Notes: generated by a model from the letters alone, not told the origin. A stretch of 56,353 nucleotides of DNA from UBA1181 sp963631545 (GCA_963631545.1 CAVGRN010000012.1:1-56353); one strand, 5' to 3'. Numbered from the stretch's first letter, positions 32,592-42,334 are shown. Numbers and translations: made by a program.

Positions 32592-34748
32592 TTATTGAAT
32601 CACACCATTCCGCCTTAGCAAAGGCTCAATGGACGGCTCGCCTCCCCGGAAACGTTTGTACAACACCATCGGATGTTCGCTTCCTCCCTTTTCAAGCACC
32701 TCACGGCGGAAGCGCTGGGCCGTTTCCTTATTGAAGATTCCTTCCTTTTGAAATACGGAGAAAGCGTCTGCGTCTAACACTTCAGCCCACTTATAACTGT
32801 AATAACCAGCGGAATAGCCACCAGAAAAGATATGTGTGAACTGCGTACTCATACAAGTACCTGCCACAGAAGGGAGTATCTGGGCTGTTGCCCACGCCGC
32901 ACGCTCAAACTGCAAGACATCACCGTCAAACGGAGTTTCAACCGTATGCCAAGCCATATCCAAGAAACCAAAACTCAACTGGCGCAATGTGGCATAGCCC
33001 GCATTGAAATTGGCGGACCTTCGAATTTTCTCCACCAACTCGGCAGGAATAGGCGCACCCGTATGATAATGAACGGAGAATGAGTCCAAATAGTTTTTCT
33101 CAAACGCCCAATTTTCCAACAATTGCGAAGGCAACTCCACAAAGTCGCGGTAGACGTTAGTGCCTGCCAGACTCTCGTAAGTGGTGTTCGCCACCATACC
33201 ATGAATAGAATGTCCAAACTCGTGCAAGAATGTCGTCAATTCATCAAACGTCAGCAGTGCCGGAAGTGAATCAGTGGCACGAGAGAAATTGGTTACAATG
33301 GAGATATGTGGCCGCACATCCTCGCCTTTTTCGTTTCTATGCTGGCAGAGATACTCCGTCATCCACGCTCCGCCATGTTTGCCCTCCCGTGGGTGAAAAT
33401 CCGCATAAAAAACCGCCAGAAACTTGCCATCCGCATCAAACACCTCGTAGGCTTCCACCTCTGGGTGGTAAACCGGAATCGATGTATTGCGTTTAAACGT
33501 GAGTCCGTAGAGTTTCGTTGCCAAACCAAACACGCCCTGCTTTACCTTCTCCAACTCAAAATATGGGCGGAGTTGCTCATCGTTGACGCTGTATTTCTCT
33601 TCCTTAAGTTTTTCAGAATAATATGACCAGTCCCACGGCATTACTGCAAATCCCGCCCCATGCGCATCGGCATATTGCTGCACTTCTGCCACATCTTTCT
33701 GAGCCACAGGCTTATAAGCATTCAGAAGATCGTTAAGCAACTTGTAGACATGCTCCTGATTCTCCGCCATACGGTCTTTCAACTTATAATCCGCATAGCA
33801 TTTGAAACCAAGCAGGTTCGCCAACTCCAAACGGATGTTAACCATCTCTTTGACGATGGGTTGGTTGTTAAACTCTCCACTAACCGACTTTGTATTGTAA
33901 GCCATATAGAGTTGTTGGCGGAGCGACCTGTCATCAGCATATTTCATAAACGGCCCGTAACTTGGGTAGGAAAGGTCAAAACACCAACCCTCTTCTCCCT
34001 TCTGCTCCGCCTTCTGGCGTGCGGCGTCGATGATAGATTGCGGTAGACCCGACAACTGCGAAGCATCGTGCAACACGAGTTTATAACTATTCGTCGCATT
34101 CAGCACATTCTGTCCGTACTGCAACTCGAGCAAAGAGAGTCGCTCGCTCAATTGCTTGTAACGCTCTCTGTCTGTCCCTTTCAGATTGGCACCGTGGTTG
34201 ACAAACGAGTCATACGTTTGCTGCAGAAGCATCTGCTGCTCGGGCGTGAGCGAAAGAGAGTCTTTCTGCTCGTAAACGGCACGCACACGGTCGAAGAGTT
34301 TTTCGTTGAGTGTAATATTGTTGCTATGCGCCGTTTCTTCGGGCGAAATCTCGTTAGCGATTTCATCCATCTCAGCACAGGTTTCTGCACTCTGAAGGTT
34401 GTAGAACACCAACTGCACGCGCGAAAGGAACTGTCCAGAGCGTTCAAGTGCCTCGATAGTGTTTTCGAATGTAGGGGCATCGGCATTATTCACAATTTTC
34501 TCAATCTCGGCATCGTGGCGTTTAAACCCCTCGCGCATGGCTGGAAGATAGTCCGACAGCCTTATTTTATCAAACGGCATCGTCTGATGTGGCGTGCCAA
34601 AATCCTCTTGAAAAAATACATTCTCCTCCATTTTTCTCTCTTTATCTTCATTACCGCAAGATGACACGGCAAGCACTCCGCACAGCAGCCAACCTGCCGA
34701 CATTATCTTATTCAACTTGCCTTTCATCTTTTGAATATTAAAATTCAT
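32592..34748 (-). CDS. M3-family peptidyl-dipeptidase lipoprotein (Dcp-like)
   Basis: This 718-residue zinc peptidase has the M3 active site FLHEFGHSIHGM (HExxH) followed downstream by an ExxS/G-type Glu (FVELPSQLLENW), as in Dcp and oligopeptidase A. It likely removes dipeptides from oligopeptides. Unusually for E. coli Dcp but common in Bacteroidota, it starts with a signal segment and a lipobox near LAVSSCGN, so it should be a periplasmic or outer-membrane lipoprotein. The ATG overlaps the TGA of the upstream YihY gene (ATGA), indicating translational coupling. A second ATG 21 bases in is an alternative start. Confidence 0.93.
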   Translation of the reverse strand: MNFNIQKMKGKLNKIMSAGWLLCGVLAVSSCGNEDKERKMEENVFFQEDFGTPHQTMPFDKIRLSDYLPAMREGFKRHDAEIEKIVNNADAPTFENTIEALERSGQFLSRVQLVFYNLQSAETCAEMDEIANEISPEETAHSNNITLNEKLFDRVRAVYEQKDSLSLTPEQQMLLQQTYDSFVNHGANLKGTDRERYKQLSERLSLLELQYGQNVLNATNSYKLVLHDASQLSGLPQSIIDAARQKAEQKGEEGWCFDLSYPSYGPFMKYADDRSLRQQLYMAYNTKSVSGEFNNQPIVKEMVNIRLELANLLGFKCYADYKLKDRMAENQEHVYKLLNDLLNAYKPVAQKDVAEVQQYADAHGAGFAVMPWDWSYYSEKLKEEKYSVNDEQLRPYFELEKVKQGVFGLATKLYGLTFKRNTSIPVYHPEVEAYEVFDADGKFLAVFYADFHPREGKHGGAWMTEYLCQHRNEKGEDVRPHISIVTNFSRATDSLPALLTFDELTTFLHEFGHSIHGMVANTTYESLAGTNVYRDFVELPSQLLENWAFEKNYLDSFSVHYHTGAPIPAELVEKIRRSANFNAGYATLRQLSFGFLDMAWHTVETPFDGDVLQFERAAWATAQILPSVAGTCMSTQFTHIFSGGYSAGYYSYKWAEVLDADAFSVFQKEGIFNKETAQRFRREVLEKGGSEHPMVLYKRFRGGEPSIEPLLRRNGVIQ

Positions 34749-36097
34749 TTTGTTTTTTCTTCAAATTCGTCCTCCAAATCCTTGATTAATAGCGTATTTT
34801 GAAGGGATATATTCTTACGGGTTTCGTCTACAAACTTCCATAGATAAGCGTACTTTGGATTTTCATGCAACTTGAAGTTGTCTATCGGCGTTCCCTCGCC
34901 ATCCAACGCGATATAGAAACTTGACAATGTCAGTTCGGAGAGTTCCGGCTTTGATCGGTAACCAAAAACTCCGTACGAAAGTTCTACCTTGTCTAACACT
35001 CCCGCCCGACAGAGCTTTTCGGAGCATACCTTCGCCATACGGTAGGGCATCACATCGGTCAACTCGGAAAGTGTGACATACGGCTCGTGCGATAACATCC
35101 TCTCCACGCAGATTTTCGTAACCACCAACGAGGCAAACTCAAAATACTTGTGGCTCATCTTCCGCACATCCTCCTCGTGGTCTAAACGGCGTATGCACTG
35201 CGACGAGAACGTCAACGAGCAGCCCAACAACACCAACATCCACGTTATCTGCAAGAACATCAACAAGAACGGCACTGCCGCCAGAGTTCCGTAAACAACG
35301 TTGTAACTCGTCATCCACGATTGGAAATAAACATATAAATGCTTGAATACCATAAAACAAGCACTGAGCAGCAAACCCGAAAGCGCCGCAAATTTGAAAC
35401 TCACCTGCGTGTTCGGCACGAACCAGTAAAGCAACGTGAACACGAGCCACGAAACCACAAACGGCAAAATCTTAAGCATCAATTCCAACGACGGACTGAC
35501 GAAATACGACTCCCCGAAATACTGGATGGCATATTTAAAATAGAATGAAATGGCACTGGTGAAAAGTATCAGCAGCGGCACGAAAAAGACAATGGCAATA
35601 TAGTTGGGAATGCGGTAGATGAGCGGACGCTTCGCCTCGATTCCCCAAATGTCGTTGAAGGCTCTTTCTATTTGGTTGAACATTCTGTAGACCGACCAAA
35701 GGAGCATAACGATACCGATACCCACAAAAGCGTCGCCCTTGGCGTGATCCAAATACTTCTGCACCATATCAAGCACCATATCGGTCATCTCCACATGGGA
35801 AGGGAAACGGTAAATCAGCACATCGCGTACATACGAGTCAAAACCAAATCCCTTGGCAATTCCCATAACGAATGCCAGAATGGGAATCAACGCAAAAGCG
35901 GTGTAATACGTGAGGGCGGCAGAACGCACGTGAATCCTGCGTTCAATGAAATACTTGCTGATGAGCCGCACCAACTGAAGCAAGTAAACGAAAAGCCTCA
36001 GCCACTTCGTATCGGAGTATTTTCCGCCACGAAGGTCATGCAAAAAAGCACCAAACCTACTATTGAACTTTCCGTTGAAACTCATATTCACACTCAA
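34745..36097 (-). CDS. YihY/BrkB-family membrane protein
   Basis: This 450-residue protein has the YihY/UPF0761 membrane domain: six hydrophobic segments between about 60 and 300, with RSAALTYYTAFALIPILAFVMG and the conserved WSVYRMFNQIERAFNDIWG region, then a cytoplasmic C-terminal extension of about 140 residues that looks like a winged-helix domain (LSELTDVMPYRMAKVCSEKL). Function is unknown; older annotation as ribonuclease BN is not supported. The gene lies 48 bases after rnpB and is coupled to the M3 peptidase gene. The ATG at 36085 is an alternative start. Confidence 0.88.
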   Translation of the reverse strand: MSVNMSFNGKFNSRFGAFLHDLRGGKYSDTKWLRLFVYLLQLVRLISKYFIERRIHVRSAALTYYTAFALIPILAFVMGIAKGFGFDSYVRDVLIYRFPSHVEMTDMVLDMVQKYLDHAKGDAFVGIGIVMLLWSVYRMFNQIERAFNDIWGIEAKRPLIYRIPNYIAIVFFVPLLILFTSAISFYFKYAIQYFGESYFVSPSLELMLKILPFVVSWLVFTLLYWFVPNTQVSFKFAALSGLLLSACFMVFKHLYVYFQSWMTSYNVVYGTLAAVPFLLMFLQITWMLVLLGCSLTFSSQCIRRLDHEEDVRKMSHKYFEFASLVVTKICVERMLSHEPYVTLSELTDVMPYRMAKVCSEKLCRAGVLDKVELSYGVFGYRSKPELSELTLSSFYIALDGEGTPIDNFKLHENPKYAYLWKFVDETRKNISLQNTLLIKDLEDEFEEKTK

Positions 36098-36145
36098 CCC
36101 AAACCGGGCATCAACGTCCGATTTGGGATTATATCAAAAGAAAAA

Positions 36146-36500
36146 GATAGTAGGTGTATAAGCCGAGTTCTGTAAACCCCAAAGGGTCCGTTTGTCATTT
36201 ATCTAGGAACGACGTCGCCGCCGCCCTCAAGCAATCTACCCCCCGGCATCGGAGATGAGCATCCTACATACGCCGGTATATTTGATCTTACAACCCATGA
36301 CTCGCACAGCGTTGGGATCTCCCCCAACCTGGTGGGCTCTTACCCCGCCTTCTCACCCTTACCTGCCGAAGCAGGCGGTTATTTTCTTCTGCGATAGTTC
36401 GCCTTCACAAGCAACTTCCCGTTAGGAAGCATGGCCTCATCTGTTGCCCGGACTTTCCTCTGACGACTTGCGACGCCAGCGACAAACCCACCTACTATCT
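36146..36500 (-). ncRNA. rnpB: RNase P RNA (bacterial class A)
   Basis: Read on the minus strand, the 355-base region shows the conserved P4 and flanking segments: GAGGAAAGTCCGGGC near the 5' end and ACAGAACTCGGCTTATA near the 3' end. The termini pair over about nine bases (GATAGTAGG with CCTACTATC), as in helix P1. RNase P RNA is the catalytic subunit that removes the 5' leader of tRNA precursors. A TAATTTTG box lies at 36504-36511, and a T-rich tract (TTTTTCTTTT) follows the 3' end. End positions are accurate to a few bases. Confidence 0.96.
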
Positions 36501-36503
36501 ATG

Positions 36504-36511
36504 CAAAATTA
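36504..36511 (-). promoter_or_regulatory. rnpB promoter -7 box
   Basis: TAATTTTG on the minus strand is immediately before the RNA's 5' end, as expected of a -7 box. The upstream -33 position falls inside the 3' end of htrA. Confidence 0.65.
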
Positions 36512-36525
36512 AAACTTTTTCAGGA

Positions 36526-37995
36526 TTATTCCACCTCTGAACTCATATCCACTGCATAGTAGACGATTTTTCCGTTTGGAAGCACGGCAGAGATGAAAAG
36601 TGCCTTTTCCTGACTACCGCTTAAATCTGAAATTATTTTTCCGACATCTGCGGAGGTTCGTACCACCTGGTTATTTATCTTCAAAATGACGCAACCCTTC
36701 GGGATACCTGCCTGGTGGAACTTTCCGCCACGCTCAACAGCCGTAACTACCAACCCATAGTCTATGCCGACCTTTTCTCTACGATTTTCGGCAAGCGGTT
36801 CGAGGGTCGCACCCAACAACTTGTCGGCGTCGTAGTTCTTAACAACGGAGGTTCCACCCTTCAAGTTTTTCAAAACTACCGTAACCTCTAACTTTGAGTT
36901 GCCTCGGTCTAAAATGATATTCACCTTATCGCCCGGACGGAAACGCGAAATTTGCTCCTGAAGTTCGGACACACTCTTCACCTTGTGTCCGTCTACATGC
37001 GTGATGATGTCGCCCACCTTGATACCAGCCTCTCTGGCTGCACTCTGGTCGCCCACCGACGCAACGTACGCACCCTCCATCGTCGACAGATTTTTCGCCT
37101 TGGCAAAGTCGGCGTCAATGTCATTGATTTGGATTCCGAGCAAGGCACGCTGCACTGTGCCGAATTCTTTCAAATCCGCCACAACCTTGCTCATAATGGT
37201 AGTCGGGATAGCGAAAGAGTAGCCCGTGTAAGACCCCGTCTGTGAGGCGATTGCGGCATTGATCCCCACCAATTCACCCTTCGTGTTGACCAACGCACCA
37301 CCACTGTTTCCTGGATTGACCGCCGCATCCGTTTGAATGAACGACTCGATTTTCATATCGCCCGTCAAAATATTGATGTTACGCGCCTTTGCACTGACGA
37401 TACCGGCAGTAACCGTCGAGGTAAGGTTGAAAGGATTGCCCACAGCAAGCACCCACTCACCCACTTTCAACTCGTCAGAGTTGCCAATAGGGACGGTTGG
37501 AAGATCCGTGGCGTCAACTTTCAAAAGGGCAAGATCCGTGGAGGGATCTGTTCCAACGATTGTCGCCTTAAACTGCCTTTTATCATTCAAAACGACGCTC
37601 ACTTGCTTCGAGCCTTCCACCACATGGTTGTTTGTTACAATGTAGCCATCACGGCTGAGAATCACCCCAGAACCCGAAGCCTGCTTCGTCTGCGGTGCCT
37701 TCTGATAGCCACGATCGCCAAAAAAGAAGTCAAGGAGTAAGTCCTCCTGCGATGTGCCAGCCACCTCGTAGGTGGTCATTACGTGGACAACCGCATTGAC
37801 CGTCTGGTCTGCCGCATAGGTAAAGTCCACAGGCTCCCCACTGTGCGAGAAAGCAGAATAAGAAACCGGTGCGGTATGTTCCTCTTTGATGATTACCTCT
37901 GTGTTTTTTCCGTACTTGTTGACATAGTAGCAGGAGGCTCCAGCCCCGATAGCGGCTGCGACCACCACAAGTCCTATTACCTTTATTCCGTTCAT
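36526..37995 (-). CDS. Periplasmic serine protease/chaperone HtrA (DegP-like)
   Basis: DegP-type proteases degrade or refold damaged envelope proteins. The 489-residue protein has an N-terminal hydrophobic signal or anchor (VIGLVVVAAAIGAGASC), a trypsin-like domain with the triad H124 (NNHVVEG), D154 (STDLALLK) and S231 (GNSGGAL), and two PDZ domains (about 295-385 and 400-485). The start at 37995 gives a proper signal peptide; an in-frame ATG at 38058 would add 21 residues. A palindrome at 38166-38180 lies 171 bases upstream. The gene is followed by rnpB. Confidence 0.95.
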   Translation of the reverse strand: MNGIKVIGLVVVAAAIGAGASCYYVNKYGKNTEVIIKEEHTAPVSYSAFSHSGEPVDFTYAADQTVNAVVHVMTTYEVAGTSQEDLLLDFFFGDRGYQKAPQTKQASGSGVILSRDGYIVTNNHVVEGSKQVSVVLNDKRQFKATIVGTDPSTDLALLKVDATDLPTVPIGNSDELKVGEWVLAVGNPFNLTSTVTAGIVSAKARNINILTGDMKIESFIQTDAAVNPGNSGGALVNTKGELVGINAAIASQTGSYTGYSFAIPTTIMSKVVADLKEFGTVQRALLGIQINDIDADFAKAKNLSTMEGAYVASVGDQSAAREAGIKVGDIITHVDGHKVKSVSELQEQISRFRPGDKVNIILDRGNSKLEVTVVLKNLKGGTSVVKNYDADKLLGATLEPLAENRREKVGIDYGLVVTAVERGGKFHQAGIPKGCVILKINNQVVRTSADVGKIISDLSGSQEKALFISAVLPNGKIVYYAVDMSSEVE

Positions 37996-38165
37996 AGCCT
38001 TCAATTTAAAGTTACTAAAATCAGACAACGTCCGATGATGATAATCTCTTTTACCCAATTACGGCAAAAGTCGTGCATATATTGCCACCAGAAACGCCGA
38101 TTTTGCTTGTTTTAACCTACTGACGACCTTTTTTAACAAAGATTAAAAGATTAACTATCACCAGG

Positions 38166-38180
38166 CTGACATAATGTCAG
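38166..38180. promoter_or_regulatory. Palindrome CTGACAT-A-ATGTCAG upstream of htrA
   Basis: A 15-base perfect palindrome lying 3 bases after the DUF4403 stop. It differs from the site at 32569-32583 at one base of 15, and the plus-strand flank AGRKGTCA-like half site is also similar (AGAGGTCA versus AGATGTCA). Its position upstream of htrA suggests an operator. Confidence 0.6.
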
Positions 38181-38183
38181 AGG

Positions 38184-39641
38184 TCATTCCACCTTGAGTC
38201 CGAATTTTCCGGAAAGGTGGATGCCAACCTTCAAACCCTTGGGCGTGATGTGGATGCCATCCACATTTATCTTGTCGAGGTAGCCGTTGAGGTAGACATT
38301 ATCCACAATGGCTTTGTTGAAGAGTTCGCTGCGGCTCATTTCCTTCACCATATCGAGTTTATCTTTCAACGGGATCTCCACCTTCTCCTCAATCATCGAT
38401 TTCAATTTATTCTTATAGAAAAGATTGACGACTTTCGCCAGTACGTTTTTCGTTTTCAACTTATAATCAACGTCACGCACTTTGATGGAGTAAATCTCGT
38501 TGTCGTAGTACGGCACTCCGCTCAAATAGATAGTGCCATTGACGAATCCTTTCACGGTTACGCCAATCACCATTCTGTCATTCTGTCCGTAAAACTCAAG
38601 GCTATCCACGGTAATGGAGTGCCGCCCCTCGCCCAAAGTGTCGCCTTGAAGAATATCCTTGGCAATGGAGTCGATGGTGGTGTACGGAATGTCCGTCAAT
38701 AAGTTGAGGTTTGCCTGTTCGTCTGTAACGGAGTACATTTTGAACTGCGGCATATCCAACTCCTTGGTTGCGGTTGCCGGTTGCTTATCCATATAAATCT
38801 CGGCAAGGCATTTGATGCCGACCGTCGTCTTGATTTGCCCGTACAATCCCGTAATAGGCGTTGTGTAGAGACTTTTCGGGGTGATTTTCACCCAGGCGTT
38901 CAGTCCGCTGGCAGAAACACCAATGGGATCTTGCACCATACCCCAAATCTCTTTTATATATTGGGAGAGAGGAACATACTTACGCACCGTTTCGTCCACC
39001 GCCTTGCTCATCGTCGTCTTATTATCTTTCAAGATTTTATCCACAACCGGTGTGATGGGGATGTCAATAATTCCCAATTTCAACACAGGCTTTGAGATCC
39101 AACTATATTCCAAAAAATCCGTGCGAGTGGCCAAGTTCCAGTCTTTCAAGAAATTGATGGAAGTTTGCAACTTCAAGTTGATTGCTCCCTCTATTTCCTG
39201 GTCGGTGTAGGTGAAACCCAAACTGAAACGTTTTTTTATCCAGATCTTAATCGGGATGGTGTATTGCAGTTTATTGTCGTCGTATGATATTTTGAAGTCG
39301 CTCACCTTCCAAGCCTTGAGCATCAGGCTGTCATCTTCGATGTTGTCGTCTTCATAAATCAAATCGCTGAACTTTTCATTCAGTTTCTTTTCGATGAGAG
39401 AAACGTTGATTGTAATCGGTATGTGGAGTGTTGATTGCTTGGGCGTAACGACAACCTCGGTGTACTCTTCTTCGGGCCGATCTTCCTGGTAGACGGAGTC
39501 CGACAAAGTGGAGTCGGTCATCAGTGTTTCAACAGATTCGGCGAGTTGCTGCTCTTCCGCATTCTCCTGGTATTTGTCGCGTGCTGAAAGAGAAAAAAAC
39601 ATAAGCAATAGTGTTAGGCTGGTTGATAAAATCCTCTTCAT
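38184..39641 (-). CDS. DUF4403 family exported protein
   Basis: This 485-residue protein matches DUF4403. It has a Sec signal peptide (MKRILSTSLTLLLMFFSLSA), an acidic linker to about 60, and a long beta-rich body. Two halves look alike: each has an amphipathic beta stretch followed by a helix with LLYKNKLKS- or LIEKKLNE-type pattern, suggesting a duplicated TULIP/BPI-like lipid-binding fold. That fold is an inference. The protein should be periplasmic. It has its own promoter (39731-39758), and htrA follows after 188 bases. Confidence 0.8.
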   Translation of the reverse strand: MKRILSTSLTLLLMFFSLSARDKYQENAEEQQLAESVETLMTDSTLSDSVYQEDRPEEEYTEVVVTPKQSTLHIPITINVSLIEKKLNEKFSDLIYEDDNIEDDSLMLKAWKVSDFKISYDDNKLQYTIPIKIWIKKRFSLGFTYTDQEIEGAINLKLQTSINFLKDWNLATRTDFLEYSWISKPVLKLGIIDIPITPVVDKILKDNKTTMSKAVDETVRKYVPLSQYIKEIWGMVQDPIGVSASGLNAWVKITPKSLYTTPITGLYGQIKTTVGIKCLAEIYMDKQPATATKELDMPQFKMYSVTDEQANLNLLTDIPYTTIDSIAKDILQGDTLGEGRHSITVDSLEFYGQNDRMVIGVTVKGFVNGTIYLSGVPYYDNEIYSIKVRDVDYKLKTKNVLAKVVNLFYKNKLKSMIEEKVEIPLKDKLDMVKEMSRSELFNKAIVDNVYLNGYLDKINVDGIHITPKGLKVGIHLSGKFGLKVE

Positions 39642-39730
39642 ACAATATATGTTTGGTTACATACGGAGGCTCGTCTTTCGTCAAACACACAAAATTGACT
39701 TAGAAACAAAGCGTTCCGACTTTTGATGCG

Positions 39731-39758
39731 CAAAATTACTTTTTTATTGACTCTTCAA
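39731..39758 (-). promoter_or_regulatory. Promoter of the DUF4403 gene
   Basis: Minus strand: TTG at 39756-39758, a 17-base spacer and -7 TAATTTTG at 39731-39738. The leader is about 85 bases. Confidence 0.55.
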
Positions 39759-39773
39759 GAAGATAAATCCACA

Positions 39774-39807
39774 CAAAAATGGAGCGGAACATAAGTTCCA
39801 CCCCATT
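39774..39807 (-). terminator. Intrinsic terminator after the papain-like gene
   Basis: Minus strand: AATGGGGTGGAAC pairs over 13 positions with GTTCCGCTCCATT around loop TTAT, followed by TTTTTG. It lies 25 bases after the stop codon. Confidence 0.9.
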
Positions 39808-39831
39808 CCTGAACTGTTTGAAAAAAACGTG

Positions 39832-41256
39832 TTATTTTTTATTTGCGCGAATGAGCGAAGTTTCAATCTCGGCATTGGTATAGGCGTTTGGATTGGCCTC
39901 GCTGACAATGGTGCGGATCTCCGAATGAACATCGCCGTTTACGCCAGAGATTTTTCCGGCGGTCAATGTCAATGGCAGATTGTTCTCGTTCGCCACAAAA
40001 GCGAAGCTATTGGTTCTGGTAACCTTGCCATTAACATTGTATGGGTCGGCAATCAACGCTAAGTAATAACTTCCGTCTGACAGGTTGGCAGGCACTTGGT
40101 ACGTACGCGTGAAAGTCTTCGAAGTCTTTGCCGCAATCACCTCATTCTCATTCATTTCAAAAAGGATGCTGCGTTGTGCAAGACGCTTTTCTTTGAACAA
40201 AAGGTAAATAACGGGGTAATCTGCCACGTTGATGCTCGAGGCACTTTGGTTGGTCAACTCAAACGTAACGGTTCTGCTGCCGTCTTGATTTTCAGAATCA
40301 GATAAAACACTGACCTTCAAAACATTGTCCGAATCCGGCTTGGAAGTTTTCAAACTTGCGGAAGTGGTTGGGTTGCTGGCAGACCAAACACCGAAACAGA
40401 ATCCACTGACGAAGAAATTGTAATCCACCCAGATAGAACCTTCATCGCCCCAATCGTCTCCCCAAGAGTTGCGGAGGCGGAACGCATTCTTGCTATCATC
40501 GAAACCGACGAGCGCCATTGCGTGGTGGGCGTGCTGACCGTTGTAGGTGTCGTTGTCCGACTTGATTGGGTTACTACTGTTCCAATCCATAAATTTGTCG
40601 CCCAACTTCGCGCCAATCACAAGCGGACCCTGCTTCAGATAGTTTTTGATGTTGTTGACGGTCATTCCATAGGAATCACTACCTCCCAACTCAGACGAGT
40701 AGGCAACGACACGGAACTTGCCCAAACGGAGGCTCGAGCCTTTGCCAGAAACACCATCGCAAGTCATCTTGCTGTTAGTGAATGGCACTTGCGACATTGT
40801 CGCCACACCGTTGCTGATCATCGTCTCGAACGTTGGGTCGAAGTAGGAACCGTTACAATTAGTGCTTTTCCCCGAAGAAGGAATCAAATGCCACAAATCA
40901 ACTGGGCTGCACTGATGGCTGGAACTTGACGGCGAATCCCAAGTGCCGTCGATCACGTTGAGCGCGGTTTTCATGTTGTAGCCGGTAGCCCAAGCCACGC
41001 AAGTGCCATACGAGCCTTGACTGTTGATCGGAGGGAATTTACTTTCCCAATTCACCCTCGTGTCGCTCACCTCATCTTCAATCACGTCGGCGGTTTCCTC
41101 GTCGCTAATATCCTCATCCTCCATATTATAACCGAGCATATTGAAGATTTCATCAATAACCTCAAGCACCGTGTCAAATGTTTCCTCATCGCACGAAGTG
41201 AACGTGAAGCAAGGAACGAGAAGCCACAGCCAAAATGTTCTTCTAATTTTTTTCAT
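39832..41256 (-). CDS. Papain-like (C1 family) cysteine protease lipoprotein
   Basis: This 474-residue protein begins with a signal peptide and lipobox (FTFTSC, C22) and an acidic spacer (44-66), and then has a papain-type domain: oxyanion Gln in INSQGSYGTCVAWA (Q80, nucleophile C86), His in HAHHAMALVGFDD (H245) and Asn in LRNSWGDDWGDEG (N263). After about residue 300 there is a beta-rich, Ig-like domain (KVSVLSDSENQDGSRTVTF). All active residues are present. It should be a surface or periplasmic lipoprotein; possible roles are host- or diet-protein cleavage or interbacterial attack. It follows the pentapeptide lipoprotein gene after 35 bases. Confidence 0.9.
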   Translation of the reverse strand: MKKIRRTFWLWLLVPCFTFTSCDEETFDTVLEVIDEIFNMLGYNMEDEDISDEETADVIEDEVSDTRVNWESKFPPINSQGSYGTCVAWATGYNMKTALNVIDGTWDSPSSSSHQCSPVDLWHLIPSSGKSTNCNGSYFDPTFETMISNGVATMSQVPFTNSKMTCDGVSGKGSSLRLGKFRVVAYSSELGGSDSYGMTVNNIKNYLKQGPLVIGAKLGDKFMDWNSSNPIKSDNDTYNGQHAHHAMALVGFDDSKNAFRLRNSWGDDWGDEGSIWVDYNFFVSGFCFGVWSASNPTTSASLKTSKPDSDNVLKVSVLSDSENQDGSRTVTFELTNQSASSINVADYPVIYLLFKEKRLAQRSILFEMNENEVIAAKTSKTFTRTYQVPANLSDGSYYLALIADPYNVNGKVTRTNSFAFVANENNLPLTLTAGKISGVNGDVHSEIRTIVSEANPNAYTNAEIETSLIRANKK

Positions 41257-41291
41257 TGTTTTAATTTATAGAATTAATATTACACTGAATT

Positions 41292-42260
41292 TCAATGATT
41301 TAACAAAATCGTAGCAGAGGTTTTCACCTCAACTGCCACAGGTTGCTCTTGTGGCTTGACGATGTCGCGCATCTCGGGAGCCGACCAAAAAACGGCTTTC
41401 TCTGTAACGATATCACTGGCGAAAGATGAGCCATTCATCCTCACATCACCCCAGAATTTGGATTTTTCCACAGAGAAAAGCGCGCCGAACGTAGTTTGGC
41501 AAATGTCCACGCGATCTGCGAAGCGGGAGAAAGAGAACTGCGCCTCGCCGTCGCACTGGGCATAATTCATCATCACAATTCCATTGACCATAGACTCCGA
41601 AAGGAAGAATCGTCCGCCCACCTGCACATTGTTCAGGTTCATATTGCACACATTCAAGCCAGAGAAAGAAACATCCTTGGCAAATGTGGCGTCCATCAGG
41701 TTCAAATCGCCCGACACCACCGTATTGATGAAATCGAAAGTTCCCTTCACATCAATCTCCGTCATCGCCACCGATTTGCCCCTTGCCTGCATCTGGTTGA
41801 GGAAAACATCACCATTGAAAATGGAGTTTGAAAGGTTCAGTTCTCCACAGACGACTGCCCCATTCATATCCAACCCCTTGCGGAAATCACACTCGTGAAA
41901 GCAGACATCGCCTGCGAATCGGGTGCGGCAAGTTGCAACCGCCTGCTTCTGCTCAGTATTCATCTTGCGGTGAGCGGAAACCTCACCCAAGAACACACAA
42001 TTCTGGAAAAAAACATTGCGCCGCACATCAGCAACCACCTGACGAGGCGAAGAGATGGACACCTCCTTCACCTCAGAGAAATTCAAATCGCCTACAACGA
42101 TGGCGTTGACCAACATCACCGCCTCGCCTTTGTTAAGGGTCTTCAAAATCTCTTCGGCACGCACCTCCTTCGCTTTCTCCGCACCTTTCGACTGCACATC
42201 GGTGCAAGCGAAAAGCGGAAACAAAGAAACAAAGCAAAAAAACAAATGCTTCATCTGCAT
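41292..42260 (-). CDS. Lipoprotein with pentapeptide-like beta-helix repeats
   Basis: This 322-residue protein starts with a signal peptide ending LFACT (lipobox). From about residue 50 to 290 it consists of tandem short repeats such as GDLNLMDATFAKDVSFSG and GELNLSNSIFNGDVFLNQ, which resemble pentapeptide repeats (central hydrophobic residue every five). A right-handed beta helix is inferred. No enzyme motif is visible. The gene is just upstream of the papain-like gene on the same strand, 35 bases apart, suggesting a functional pair. An ATG at 42254 is an alternative start. A TATATTTG box lies at 42281-42288. Confidence 0.78.
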   Translation of the reverse strand: MQMKHLFFCFVSLFPLFACTDVQSKGAEKAKEVRAEEILKTLNKGEAVMLVNAIVVGDLNFSEVKEVSISSPRQVVADVRRNVFFQNCVFLGEVSAHRKMNTEQKQAVATCRTRFAGDVCFHECDFRKGLDMNGAVVCGELNLSNSIFNGDVFLNQMQARGKSVAMTEIDVKGTFDFINTVVSGDLNLMDATFAKDVSFSGLNVCNMNLNNVQVGGRFFLSESMVNGIVMMNYAQCDGEAQFSFSRFADRVDICQTTFGALFSVEKSKFWGDVRMNGSSFASDIVTEKAVFWSAPEMRDIVKPQEQPVAVEVKTSATILLNH

Positions 42261-42280
42261 ATTGGAACTCTATTTTTCCG

Positions 42281-42288
42281 CAAATATA
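42281..42288 (-). promoter_or_regulatory. Promoter -7 box of the pentapeptide/papain genes
   Basis: TATATTTG on the minus strand fits TAnnTTTG, 21 bases ahead of the start codon. Confidence 0.5.
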
Positions 42289-42334
42289 CAAGAAAGAATT
42301 ATAAACACGATTTTTCAATCTCTTTCAAATAAGA

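Noticed and set aside
34745..36097. Ribonuclease BN
   Set aside because: The YihY/BrkB family was misnamed; E. coli RNase BN is ElaC. No nuclease motif is present.
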